Assembly (NCBI RefSeq): GCF_900764565.1
Contig: NZ_CAAFOM010000136.1
Span: 1 to 17,594 of the forward strand
Reading direction: 5' to 3'
Source: an uncultured Catenibacterium sp.
GTDB taxonomy: Bacteria > Bacillota_I > Bacilli_A > Erysipelotrichales > Coprobacillaceae
Length of the DNA: 17,594 nucleotides
The position numbers and the translations under genes were made by a program. Shown here in pieces: positions 1-5,944 of this stretch. Every line of letters starts with the position of its first letter. Position 1 is the stretch's first letter. The notes under the pieces were generated by a model. The model saw nothing but the letters and a program-made list of their open reading frames with translations. It searched no databases and had not been told where the DNA came from.

Positions 1-399
1 AGTTTTACGGTAGGTAATTTTGCGGCAGCTCTTGGATCCGTTCCAGGAGTTTCTGCTGTTTATAAGGGTAGTCTTGTCAGCTATCAGAATATCATCAAGC
101 ATAAAGTATTGGGTATCCCTCAGGAAGTCATTGATACTTATGGTGTGGTATCTAATGAAGTGGCAGGGCTTATGTGTATTAATGGTCAGAAAATGTTTGA
201 TACAGATCTTTGTATTTCCTTTACAGGCAATGCGGGACCAGATGCCATGGAAGGCAAGAAGGTAGGTCTCATTTATATTGGTATTGCCTATAAGGATGAT
301 GTTCATACTTATGAATATGAACTATCAGGAAGCCGTAAACAGATAGTTGAACAGGCTATTGCGATAGGAAAAATGAAGATTTCTGAAATTTTGAAGTAA
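1..399 (+). CDS. cinA: CinA C-terminal domain (nicotinamide-nucleotide amidase), 5'-truncated
   Basis: The reading frame is open from the first base and ends in TAA at 397-399, giving the last 132 residues of a longer protein. The visible part is the CinA C-terminal (PncC-type) domain. Its hallmarks are the VPGVSAVYKGSLVSY segment near the start, GVVSNEVA in the middle and SFTGNAGPDA followed by VGLIYIGIA. This domain deamidates nicotinamide mononucleotide to nicotinate mononucleotide in pyridine nucleotide recycling. Full-length CinA is usually about 410 residues with an N-terminal MoaB-like domain, which would lie upstream of the window. A stand-alone PncC-like protein cannot be excluded, although the truncation removes the domain's own start. 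recA follows after 44 bases with no terminator between them, the classic cinA-recA pair of Gram-positive bacteria, so the two are probably co-transcribed. Confidence 0.9.
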   Translation, partial: SFTVGNFAAALGSVPGVSAVYKGSLVSYQNIIKHKVLGIPQEVIDTYGVVSNEVAGLMCINGQKMFDTDLCISFTGNAGPDAMEGKKVGLIYIGIAYKDDVHTYEYELSGSRKQIVEQAIAIGKMKISEILK

Positions 400-443
400 T
401 TTACAAATAATAATCGTATGAATATGTATGGAGGTATATGTTT

Positions 444-1472
444 ATGGCGAAAGAAAAGAAGTCAGCAGTGAAAGATACTGATGCAGCATTAGATGATGCA
501 ATCAGTCAAATTGAAAAGAAATTTGGTAAAGGGTCTGTTATGCGTCTTGGAGACCGTACAGCAGTGGATGTGGATGTCATCCCTTCAGGCTCTTTAACTC
601 TTGATAAAGCATTAGGTATTGGTGGTTACCCTAAAGGCCGTATTATCGAAATATATGGTCCTGAATCAAGTGGTAAAACAACTCTTACATTACATGCGAT
701 TGCTGAAGCGCAAAAACAGGGTGGTAAAGCGGCTTTTATTGATGCAGAACATGCTATTGATCCTGTTTATGCAAAGAATTTAGGTGTTGATATTGATGAA
801 TTAATTCTTTCACAGCCAGATAGTGGTGAACAGGCATTAGAAATTGCGGAAATGTTAGTGCGTTCTGGCGTGATTGACTTGATTGTTATTGACTCGGTTG
901 CTGCTTTAGTTCCTCAGGTGGAATTAGATGGTGAAATGGGTGATGCAGCTGTTGGCTTACAGGCACGTTTAATGAGTAAGGCTTTAAGAAAGCTTTCAGG
1001 TGTTATGAATAAAACGAACTGTACAGTCATCTTCATCAACCAGTTACGTGAGAAAATCGGGGTTATGTATGGAAACCCTGAAACTACAACAGGTGGTCGT
1101 GCCTTGAAATTCTATTCTTCTGTACGTGTAGAAATTAGAAGAAGCGAACAGATCAAGCAGAATGGGGAAATTGTTGGTAATAAAGCCAATATCAAGGTTG
1201 TAAAAAATAAAGTAGCACCTCCATTTAAGACAACACAGGTTGATATCATCTATGGTAAAGGTATTTCACGTGATGGTGAAATTCTTGATTTAGCAGTTGA
1301 AGGTGATATTGTAGAAAAATCAGGTGCCTGGTATGCTTATAATGGTGAAAAGATTGGACAGGGAAGAGAGAATGCGAAGAACTTCCTTATTGAACATCCT
1401 GCTATTTTTGCAGAAGTAGAAGAAAAAGTTAAAGCACAGCTTTTTGGTACTGTTGAAGAAACTGCTGAGTAG
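444..1472 (+). CDS. recA: Recombinase RecA
   Basis: RecA forms ATP-dependent filaments on single-stranded DNA, drives strand exchange, and in many bacteria stimulates LexA self-cleavage. From ATG 444 the protein is 342 residues, a normal length. Visible motifs are Walker A GPESSGKTT (about 72-80), the LIVIDSVAAL Walker B strand (about 146-155), and the L2 loop region NQLREKIGVMYGNPETTTGG (about 199-218). The C-terminal tail is acidic, as is usual. An in-frame ATG at 438 would add two residues, but GGAGG at 430-434 lies only 3 bases from it and 9 bases from 444, so 444 is preferred. The gene sits directly behind cinA and has its own terminator just after the stop. I see no GAAC-N4-GTTC LexA box in the short gap upstream. 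A different SOS box, or control from a promoter upstream of cinA, remains possible. Confidence 0.97.
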   Translation: MAKEKKSAVKDTDAALDDAISQIEKKFGKGSVMRLGDRTAVDVDVIPSGSLTLDKALGIGGYPKGRIIEIYGPESSGKTTLTLHAIAEAQKQGGKAAFIDAEHAIDPVYAKNLGVDIDELILSQPDSGEQALEIAEMLVRSGVIDLIVIDSVAALVPQVELDGEMGDAAVGLQARLMSKALRKLSGVMNKTNCTVIFINQLREKIGVMYGNPETTTGGRALKFYSSVRVEIRRSEQIKQNGEIVGNKANIKVVKNKVAPPFKTTQVDIIYGKGISRDGEILDLAVEGDIVEKSGAWYAYNGEKIGQGRENAKNFLIEHPAIFAEVEEKVKAQLFGTVEETAE

Positions 1473-1483
1473 TCTCGTTTGAT

Positions 1484-1508
1484 AGGCGGGTTAATCCCGT
1501 CTTTTATT
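1484..1508 (+). terminator. Rho-independent terminator of recA
   Basis: AGGCGGG (1484-1490) pairs with CCCGTCT (1496-1502), with one G-T pair, around a 5-base loop. A TTTTATT tail follows. It lies 12 bases after the recA stop codon and separates recA from the TetR-family gene. Confidence 0.8.
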
Positions 1509-1524
1509 GAAGTGTGGTGTAAAT

Positions 1525-2076
1525 ATGAAGAAAACAGAACAGCTTATTATAAAAACATTTTTAGAACTTGTTGATGAAAAATCTCTTGATAAGATTACTA
1601 TTCAGGATATTGCGGATCAATGTGGTATTAATAGAAATACTTTCTATTATCACTTTGATGATATCTATTCTTTAATTGAAACAATCTTTAAAAATCATTT
1701 AGCAACTATTGAACAAATGTTTGAAGATGGTGCATCCTGGAATGAATGTTCAAAGGTAGCCTTGAAATTCTTGATTGAAAATCGTCGTGCTATTAGACAT
1801 ATTGCTTTTTCGATGAGTCGCAATCAGTTAGACCATTATCTGTTTGTTGTTTTCAAAAGAATATTTACAGAATACTTATTAGATAACTTTATTGTGGATA
1901 TATCAGATGAAAAGTTTGATAATCTTATTTTGTTTTATACTTATGCAATCATGGGATGTATTGACCATAATTTCATTGAAAACAACAATGATATTGAATT
2001 AGAAGAACTTCTGGATAAGTTTAACACAACATTGTTGATGACAAACCCTTTAAAAGCAAGTAAGCAGACTCATTAG
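1525..2076 (+). CDS. TetR/AcrR-family transcriptional regulator
   Basis: This is a probable DNA-binding repressor of 183 residues, a typical TetR length. The N-terminal helix-turn-helix is clear: ITIQDIADQCGINRNTFYYHF at about 25-45, with the FYYHF signature that ends the recognition helix. The remaining helical domain resembles the ligand or dimer domain of Firmicutes TetR proteins that regulate without an obvious efflux partner. I cannot name the ligand or target. The start is taken as ATG 1525; an in-frame TTG at 1507 falls inside the recA terminator tail and has no ribosome site. The site before 1525 (GTGGTG) is weak, suggesting low expression. No promoter is obvious, so the gene may depend on readthrough from recA. 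It has a terminator at its own stop codon, so it is not co-transcribed with rny. No operator-like palindrome is seen next to it. The gene is absent from the corresponding place in Bacillus, so it is probably an insertion in this lineage. Confidence 0.9.
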   Translation: MKKTEQLIIKTFLELVDEKSLDKITIQDIADQCGINRNTFYYHFDDIYSLIETIFKNHLATIEQMFEDGASWNECSKVALKFLIENRRAIRHIAFSMSRNQLDHYLFVVFKRIFTEYLLDNFIVDISDEKFDNLILFYTYAIMGCIDHNFIENNNDIELEELLDKFNTTLLMTNPLKASKQTH

Positions 2077-2093
2077 AGGACTGCTTTTTTTTT
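2062..2093 (+). terminator. Rho-independent terminator of the TetR-family gene
   Basis: AAGCAG (2062-2067) pairs with CTGCTT (2081-2086). A small inner stem CTC/GAG (2069-2071 with 2076-2078) is possible. Nine T residues run from 2085 to 2093. The hairpin begins inside the last codons and contains the gene's TAG stop. Confidence 0.85.
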
Positions 2094-2106
2094 CGTGTTT
2101 GTATGA

Positions 2107-2135
2107 TTGAAAAGTTCATATAAATACCTTATAAT
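2107..2135 (+). promoter_or_regulatory. Sigma-A promoter of rny
   Basis: TTGAAA (2107-2112) and a perfect TATAAT (2130-2135) are separated by exactly 17 bases. Transcription would start near 2142, leaving a leader of about 45 bases before rny. Confidence 0.85.
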
Positions 2136-2141
2136 ATAACT

Positions 2142-2160
2142 AGTGCTTTTGAGCACTTTT
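2142..2160 (+). promoter_or_regulatory. Hairpin at the predicted 5' end of the rny mRNA
   Basis: AGTGCT (2142-2147) pairs perfectly with AGCACT (2152-2157) around a TTTG loop and is followed by TTTT. It starts where the transcript is expected to begin, so the mRNA would carry a base-paired 5' end. It is short for a terminator. A role in stabilising the message or in feedback by RNase Y is inference. Confidence 0.55.
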
Positions 2161-2186
2161 ATACATAGGACACGGAGGACTTATAT

Positions 2187-3734
2187 ATGAATTCTATTAA
2201 AGTCTTGACCTATGTTCTTGTATTTGTGTTAGGTGCAGGATGTTATTATATGTATATCCGTTTAAAAATCTCTAAAGCAAATACAGATGCCAAAACAATT
2301 GTTGAAGAAGCTAATACAAAAGCAGACAATCTAATTAAAGAAGCAACGCTTGATGCAAAAACAAAAGCTTATGAATATAAGCTTGAAGCTGAAAAAGAAG
2401 CAAAGCAGCAGCGCTTAGAATTGACTAAGTTTGAAAATAAGCTATTACAACGTGAACAGAACATCGACCGTAGAGATATTTCTTTACAGGGGAAGGAAGA
2501 TGCTCTTGAAGCAAGAAGCCAACAATTAAATAAGAAAAAGGCGGAACTAGAGGTCAAGGAAGAAAAACTACAGCATCAGATTGATGAAAAAGTAGCCGAA
2601 CTTGAAAAAATTGCAGCTATGTCTGCACAGGAAGCAAAAGCTGAACTCTTCAAACAGGTAGAGCAGCGTATGGAGACTGAAGTCACTGCTTATATCAAAG
2701 AACAGGAAGATGAAGCAAAAACAAAAGCTTCTCTATTTGCGAAAGATATTATTGCGAATGCCTTGAATCGTTATTCTCAGGAAGAAGTCATTGAACGCAC
2801 AGTCAGTGTAGTTGCTCTTCCAAGTGAAGAAATGAAAGGCCGTATTATTGGACGTGAAGGTCGTAATATTAAAGCAATTGAGAATGCGACTGGTGTAGAT
2901 TTGATTATTGATGATACTCCAGAAGTCATCACATTATCATGTTTTGATCCAATTCGTCGTGAAGTTGCCCGTTTATCACTTGAAACATTAATTCATGATG
3001 GACGTATTCAGCCAGGACGTATTGAAGAAGTTGTCGCTAAGACTAAGAAAGATCTTGATGATACTATTTTAAAGGCAGGGCAGGATGCTGTCTTTGAATT
3101 AGGATTATCTAGAATGAATAAAGAACTTGTGATGATGATTGGTAAATTGAAATATCGTACAAGTTATGGACAGAATGCTTTACAGCATTCATTAGAAGTG
3201 GCTCATTTTGCCGGTATTATGGCCGCTGAACTTGGATTAAATCAGCAGCTTGCAAAACGTGCTGGTTTATTACATGACTTAGGTAAGGCAGTTGACCATG
3301 AAATGGAAGGTAGTCATGTTGAATTAGGTGCTAAGTTCGCTAAGAAATTTGGTGAAAATGCAACTGTAATTAATGCGATTGAATCACATCATGGAGATGT
3401 TCCAGCAACATCTATTATTGCAGTACTGATCTCTGCAGCAGATACATTATCAGCTGCTAGACCTGGTAGTAGAAGTGAAAAAATTGAAAATTATATCCAG
3501 AGACTTGAAAAACTTGAAGAATTACCTAAACAGTTTGACGGTGTGGATAAGGTATTTGCCATCCAGGCAGGTCGTGAAATCAGAGTTATCGTTAATCCAG
3601 AAAAGATTGATGACTTAAAAGCACACAAGCTTGCAAGAGATGTCAAAGAAAAGATTGAAACCGAACTCACTTACCCAGGACATATTAAAGTAACTGTGAT
3701 CCGTGAGATTCGTGCTAATGAAATAGCTAAGTAG
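2187..3734 (+). CDS. rny: Ribonuclease Y
   Basis: RNase Y is the membrane-anchored endonuclease that starts decay and processing of many mRNAs in Firmicutes. The 515-residue length is typical. Domains in order: one N-terminal transmembrane helix (about 5-24), a long charged coiled coil (about 30-195), a KH RNA-binding domain around GRIIGREGRN (218-227), and an HD domain with H334 in QHSLEVAH and the metal-binding HD pair in LLHDLGK (363-364). The start is ATG 2187 with GGAGG at 2174-2178, 8 bases upstream. A consensus promoter lies upstream, with a hairpin at the expected mRNA 5' end. The gene is followed by ymdB, as in Bacillus, but with a terminator-like hairpin between them. A probable partner family member (ricA/ylbF) lies at 7380-7718, so RNA-turnover genes cluster here. 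Confidence 0.97.
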   Translation: MNSIKVLTYVLVFVLGAGCYYMYIRLKISKANTDAKTIVEEANTKADNLIKEATLDAKTKAYEYKLEAEKEAKQQRLELTKFENKLLQREQNIDRRDISLQGKEDALEARSQQLNKKKAELEVKEEKLQHQIDEKVAELEKIAAMSAQEAKAELFKQVEQRMETEVTAYIKEQEDEAKTKASLFAKDIIANALNRYSQEEVIERTVSVVALPSEEMKGRIIGREGRNIKAIENATGVDLIIDDTPEVITLSCFDPIRREVARLSLETLIHDGRIQPGRIEEVVAKTKKDLDDTILKAGQDAVFELGLSRMNKELVMMIGKLKYRTSYGQNALQHSLEVAHFAGIMAAELGLNQQLAKRAGLLHDLGKAVDHEMEGSHVELGAKFAKKFGENATVINAIESHHGDVPATSIIAVLISAADTLSAARPGSRSEKIENYIQRLEKLEELPKQFDGVDKVFAIQAGREIRVIVNPEKIDDLKAHKLARDVKEKIETELTYPGHIKVTVIREIRANEIAK

Positions 3735-3763
3735 GTAGGATCATTCCTATCTACTTTTTATTT
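3731..3763 (+). terminator. Terminator or attenuator between rny and ymdB
   Basis: GTAGGTAGGA (3731-3740) pairs with TCCTATCTAC (3745-3754), a 10-bp stem with one G-T pair and a 4-base loop. TTTTTATTT follows. The rny stop codon is in the stem. ymdB begins 17 bases after the T run, leaving no room for a promoter between them. The hairpin therefore probably acts as a partial terminator that lowers ymdB expression relative to rny. Confidence 0.8.
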
Positions 3764-3779
3764 AAGGATGTGAATAAAA

Positions 3780-4562
3780 ATGAATATATTATTTATTGGT
3801 GATATTTTTGGTAAGACAGGACGTAAGATGATTGAAACATACTTGCCAAAAATTGTAGAGAAATATAGTGTAGAATGTATTATTGCGAATGGTGAGAATA
3901 CAAGCCATGGTAAAGGATTACTACAGAAACATTATGATGAATTACTATCTCATGGCATTTCTTTAATTACAATGGGAAATCATACTTATTCTAAGAAAGA
4001 AATCTTTGAATATATTGATGAAGCAGATAAGTTGATTGTCCCATTAAATAAGCCTAAGGCAATGCCTGGAGTAGGTTCTAGAGTCATTGAAGTCAAAGGA
4101 AAGAAAATCAGAGTGACTAATTTACTTGGTCTTACATTTATGGATGGAAAGCCTCAGAATCCTTTTGAAGCAATTGACCCTGTTTTAGAAGAAGATGACA
4201 GTGATATCCATATCATTGACTTTCATGGTGAAGCGACAAGTGAAAAGATTGCTTTTGGTTATTATGTAGATGGACGTGTCAGTGCCGTACTTGGTACACA
4301 TACCCATGTTCCTACAGGAGATGAAAAGATCTTACCAAATGGGACAGCTTTTCAGTGTGATGTTGGTATGACAGGTCCTTATGAAAGTGTTATTGGCTGT
4401 GAAAAAGAAGGCATTATTGAACGTAGTATAAAAGGTATTATGACACCTTTTAGAGTGGCTGAAGATGAAGGCCAGCTATGTGCAACATTACTTCATTTTG
4501 ATGGCAACAAATGTACAAACATTGAAAGAATAAGAATTGATCCTCAGGTAAAGTTTAAGTAA
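3780..4562 (+). CDS. ymdB: YmdB-family metallophosphoesterase (2',3'-cyclic nucleotide phosphodiesterase)
   Basis: YmdB proteins are dinuclear-metal phosphoesterases. The Bacillus subtilis enzyme hydrolyses 2',3'-cAMP and influences biofilm and motility decisions. The 260-residue length is right for the family. Metal and catalytic residues are all visible: D8 in FIGDIFG, E39 and N40 in NGEN, N67 and H68 in MGNHTY, H149 in DFHGE, and H174 and H176 in GTHTHVPTGD. The family usually reads GNHTW; here the aromatic position is Tyr, a mild change. The start is ATG 3780, with AAGGA at 3764-3768 spaced 11 bases. Position directly after rny is conserved in Firmicutes. 2',3'-cyclic phosphates are typical end products of some RNA cleavage reactions, so pairing with an RNase gene is suggestive. 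Expression probably depends on readthrough of the rny hairpin. Confidence 0.93.
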   Translation: MNILFIGDIFGKTGRKMIETYLPKIVEKYSVECIIANGENTSHGKGLLQKHYDELLSHGISLITMGNHTYSKKEIFEYIDEADKLIVPLNKPKAMPGVGSRVIEVKGKKIRVTNLLGLTFMDGKPQNPFEAIDPVLEEDDSDIHIIDFHGEATSEKIAFGYYVDGRVSAVLGTHTHVPTGDEKILPNGTAFQCDVGMTGPYESVIGCEKEGIIERSIKGIMTPFRVAEDEGQLCATLLHFDGNKCTNIERIRIDPQVKFK

Positions 4563-4579
4563 AAACAAAAGAAAGCGTC

Positions 4580-4608
4580 TTCACTTTTTGTAAAGAATAC
4601 AGTATAAT
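4580..4608 (+). promoter_or_regulatory. Sigma-A promoter for the 81-residue protein gene
   Basis: TTCACT (4580-4585) and a perfect TATAAT (4603-4608) are 17 bases apart, immediately after ymdB. Transcription would start near 4615, about 26 bases before the ATG. Confidence 0.7.
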
Positions 4609-4640
4609 GGTTCTAGTTATTGAAGGAGGACATAATTGTT

Positions 4641-4886
4641 ATGGCTAAATGTAAAATTTTAATGCAGACTGCACAGGTGCAGAAGTTAATTACTTATTTT
4701 GATGGATATAAGGATGACAAAGTAGATTTAAAATATGTAAGCAAAGCTGGTATCAAGGCTACTTTTGAATGTGAAACAGAATTATCACCAGAAGATGCTG
4801 CTGCACATTGTAAGTCTTTATTCAAGAAGACTCCAGAAGGAAGTTACATGTACTTCTCAATCCAGCCTGACGGTTTCTTTGGATAA
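4641..4886 (+). CDS. Conserved-looking small protein of unknown function (81 residues)
   Basis: I do not recognise this protein. It is 81 residues from ATG 4641, with a strong AGGAGG at 4624-4629. An in-frame TTG at 4620 overlaps the ribosome site and is rejected. The sequence suggests a compact beta-alpha-beta-beta-alpha-beta order: strand KCKILMQT, helix to about 24, two strands (28-46), helix from SPEDAAAH (49-62), and strand YMYFSIQ (69-75). That order would suit a ferredoxin-like or HPr-like fold. There is no HPr phosphorylation motif and no signal peptide or membrane segment. Cysteines are at 4, 44 and 57. It is soluble and probably cytoplasmic. Its own promoter and terminator make it a monocistronic, likely well-expressed gene. 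In Bacillus, spoVS (a small gene) occupies the position after ymdB, but the sequences do not look alike. Confidence 0.82.
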   Translation: MAKCKILMQTAQVQKLITYFDGYKDDKVDLKYVSKAGIKATFECETELSPEDAAAHCKSLFKKTPEGSYMYFSIQPDGFFG

Positions 4887-4896
4887 GATACATTTT

Positions 4897-4927
4897 AAGG
4901 CACAGGGCGTATTCCTGTGCTTTTTTT
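4897..4927 (+). terminator. Rho-independent terminator of the 81-residue protein gene
   Basis: GCACAGG (4900-4906) pairs perfectly with CCTGTGC (4914-4920) around a 7-base loop, extended outward by A-T and G-T pairs from 4897. Seven T residues follow (4921-4927). Confidence 0.9.
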
Positions 4928-4945
4928 ATTGCGAAGGGAGATTTT

Positions 4946-5872
4946 ATGGATATCAAAGTGGTTATAGGGCAGATGATTGTCTTATTTGCCTTGATGGGGT
5001 TAGGTTTTTTATTGTATAGAGTCAATATTTTAGATCTCAATACAAATAGTAAACTGACTTCTCTTGTTTTATCAGTGACTACACCATGTATGGTATTGAA
5101 TTCTGTATTATGTACCAAAAAGTACAGTGATCCACAAACAATCTTTACTATTTTGGGTATTGCAGTAATAACATATATTGTGACACCTTTTATTGGTATA
5201 TTGATTAATAAACTATTACGAATACCGACAAATCAAACTGGTTTATATGTATTTATGACGGTATTCTCTAATATTGGTTTCATTGGTTATCCCATCATGA
5301 AAGCAATATTTGGGAATGACTCTGTTTTCCATACATCTTTATTTGGTATGGTTTTTAATATCATGCTTTTTACTTTAGGTGTATATCTCATTGGTATTGG
5401 ACAGCAGGGAAACAATAAGCTGAATTTAAAGAATTTAATTACACCTGGTGTGATCTGTTCTTTCTTAGCACTTATTCTTTATTTATTGCATATAAGAGCA
5501 CCTCAAATTGTAACTGATTTTACAAGCATGGTAGGTGATATGACTACACCTCTTGCAATGATTATTATTGGTGTCACACTTGGTGCTATGAATATTAAGG
5601 AAGTATTTGATGAATTGCGTGTCTATATTTATACACTAGTCAAGCAGTTGATTCTACCAGTTATTGCCTATCCGATTATTGCGTTTTTAATCAAGGATAA
5701 CTATTTAAGAGGACTTACTCTTGTAATGTTATCTATGCCAGTAGGAAGTTCTGCTGTCTTGTTTACAAATAAGTATGGTGGAGATAGTGAACTGGCAGCT
5801 AAGACAATCTTTATGACAACATTGATCTCTGTTTTTACTATTCCACTTATTGTCTATATGTTTTTAATTTAA
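4946..5872 (+). CDS. AEC-family transporter (auxin efflux carrier / malate permease type)
   Basis: This is a 308-residue membrane protein with about ten hydrophobic helices (roughly 5-25, 37-56, 64-87, 98-120, 130-151, 166-183, 195-215, 228-248, 255-275, 287-307). Family marks include TTPCMVLNS (45-53), the NIGFIGYP stretch in helix 4 (109-116), TTPLAMIIIGVTLG (200-213) and MPVGSSAVLFTNKYGGD (264-280). AEC proteins in Firmicutes often carry organic acids such as malate, or amino-acid-like anions; the substrate here cannot be told from sequence. The start is ATG 4946 with AAGGGAG at 4934-4940. It lies just after the terminator of the small gene, has no visible promoter of its own and has a terminator downstream. 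It may therefore rely on readthrough. It is not part of the Bacillus order at this place. Confidence 0.9.
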   Translation: MDIKVVIGQMIVLFALMGLGFLLYRVNILDLNTNSKLTSLVLSVTTPCMVLNSVLCTKKYSDPQTIFTILGIAVITYIVTPFIGILINKLLRIPTNQTGLYVFMTVFSNIGFIGYPIMKAIFGNDSVFHTSLFGMVFNIMLFTLGVYLIGIGQQGNNKLNLKNLITPGVICSFLALILYLLHIRAPQIVTDFTSMVGDMTTPLAMIIIGVTLGAMNIKEVFDELRVYIYTLVKQLILPVIAYPIIAFLIKDNYLRGLTLVMLSMPVGSSAVLFTNKYGGDSELAAKTIFMTTLISVFTIPLIVYMFLI

Positions 5873-5879
5873 CACTTTT

Positions 5880-5903
5880 ACCCCGATTTAGGGGGTTTTT
5901 TTT
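5880..5903 (+). terminator. Rho-independent terminator of the AEC transporter gene
   Basis: ACCCC (5880-5884) pairs with GGGGT (5892-5896), and eight T residues run 5896-5903. The stem is short but GC-rich and lies 8 bases after the stop codon. Confidence 0.8.
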
Positions 5904-5915
5904 GTGAGGGGTATT

Positions 5916-5924
5916 TGTTATAAT
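5916..5924 (+). promoter_or_regulatory. Extended -10 promoter of miaB-ricA
   Basis: TGT followed by a perfect TATAAT (5919-5924) forms an extended -10 element. A -35 would fall in the T run of the preceding terminator and matches poorly. The start of transcription near 5931 gives a leader of only about 14 bases that carries AAGGAG (5934-5939). Confidence 0.65.
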
Positions 5925-5944
5925 GGTGTCGAAAAGGAGCGTTT

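Noticed and set aside
400..428. TTTACA (400-405) as -35 of a recA promoter
   Set aside because: The hexamer 17 bases downstream (TATGTA) matches TATAAT in only its first three bases; too weak to call.
438..443. ATG 438 as the recA start
   Set aside because: It lies only 3 bases from GGAGG, while ATG 444 is at 9 bases and starts a normal RecA N-terminus.
2369..2557. Minus-strand open frame inside rny
   Set aside because: It is Ser/Phe/Cys-rich and mirrors the coiled-coil codons; no start signals.
4641..4886. Calling the 81-residue protein HPr or SpoVS
   Set aside because: Size and position are suggestive, but there is no HPr active-site His motif and no SpoVS-like sequence.
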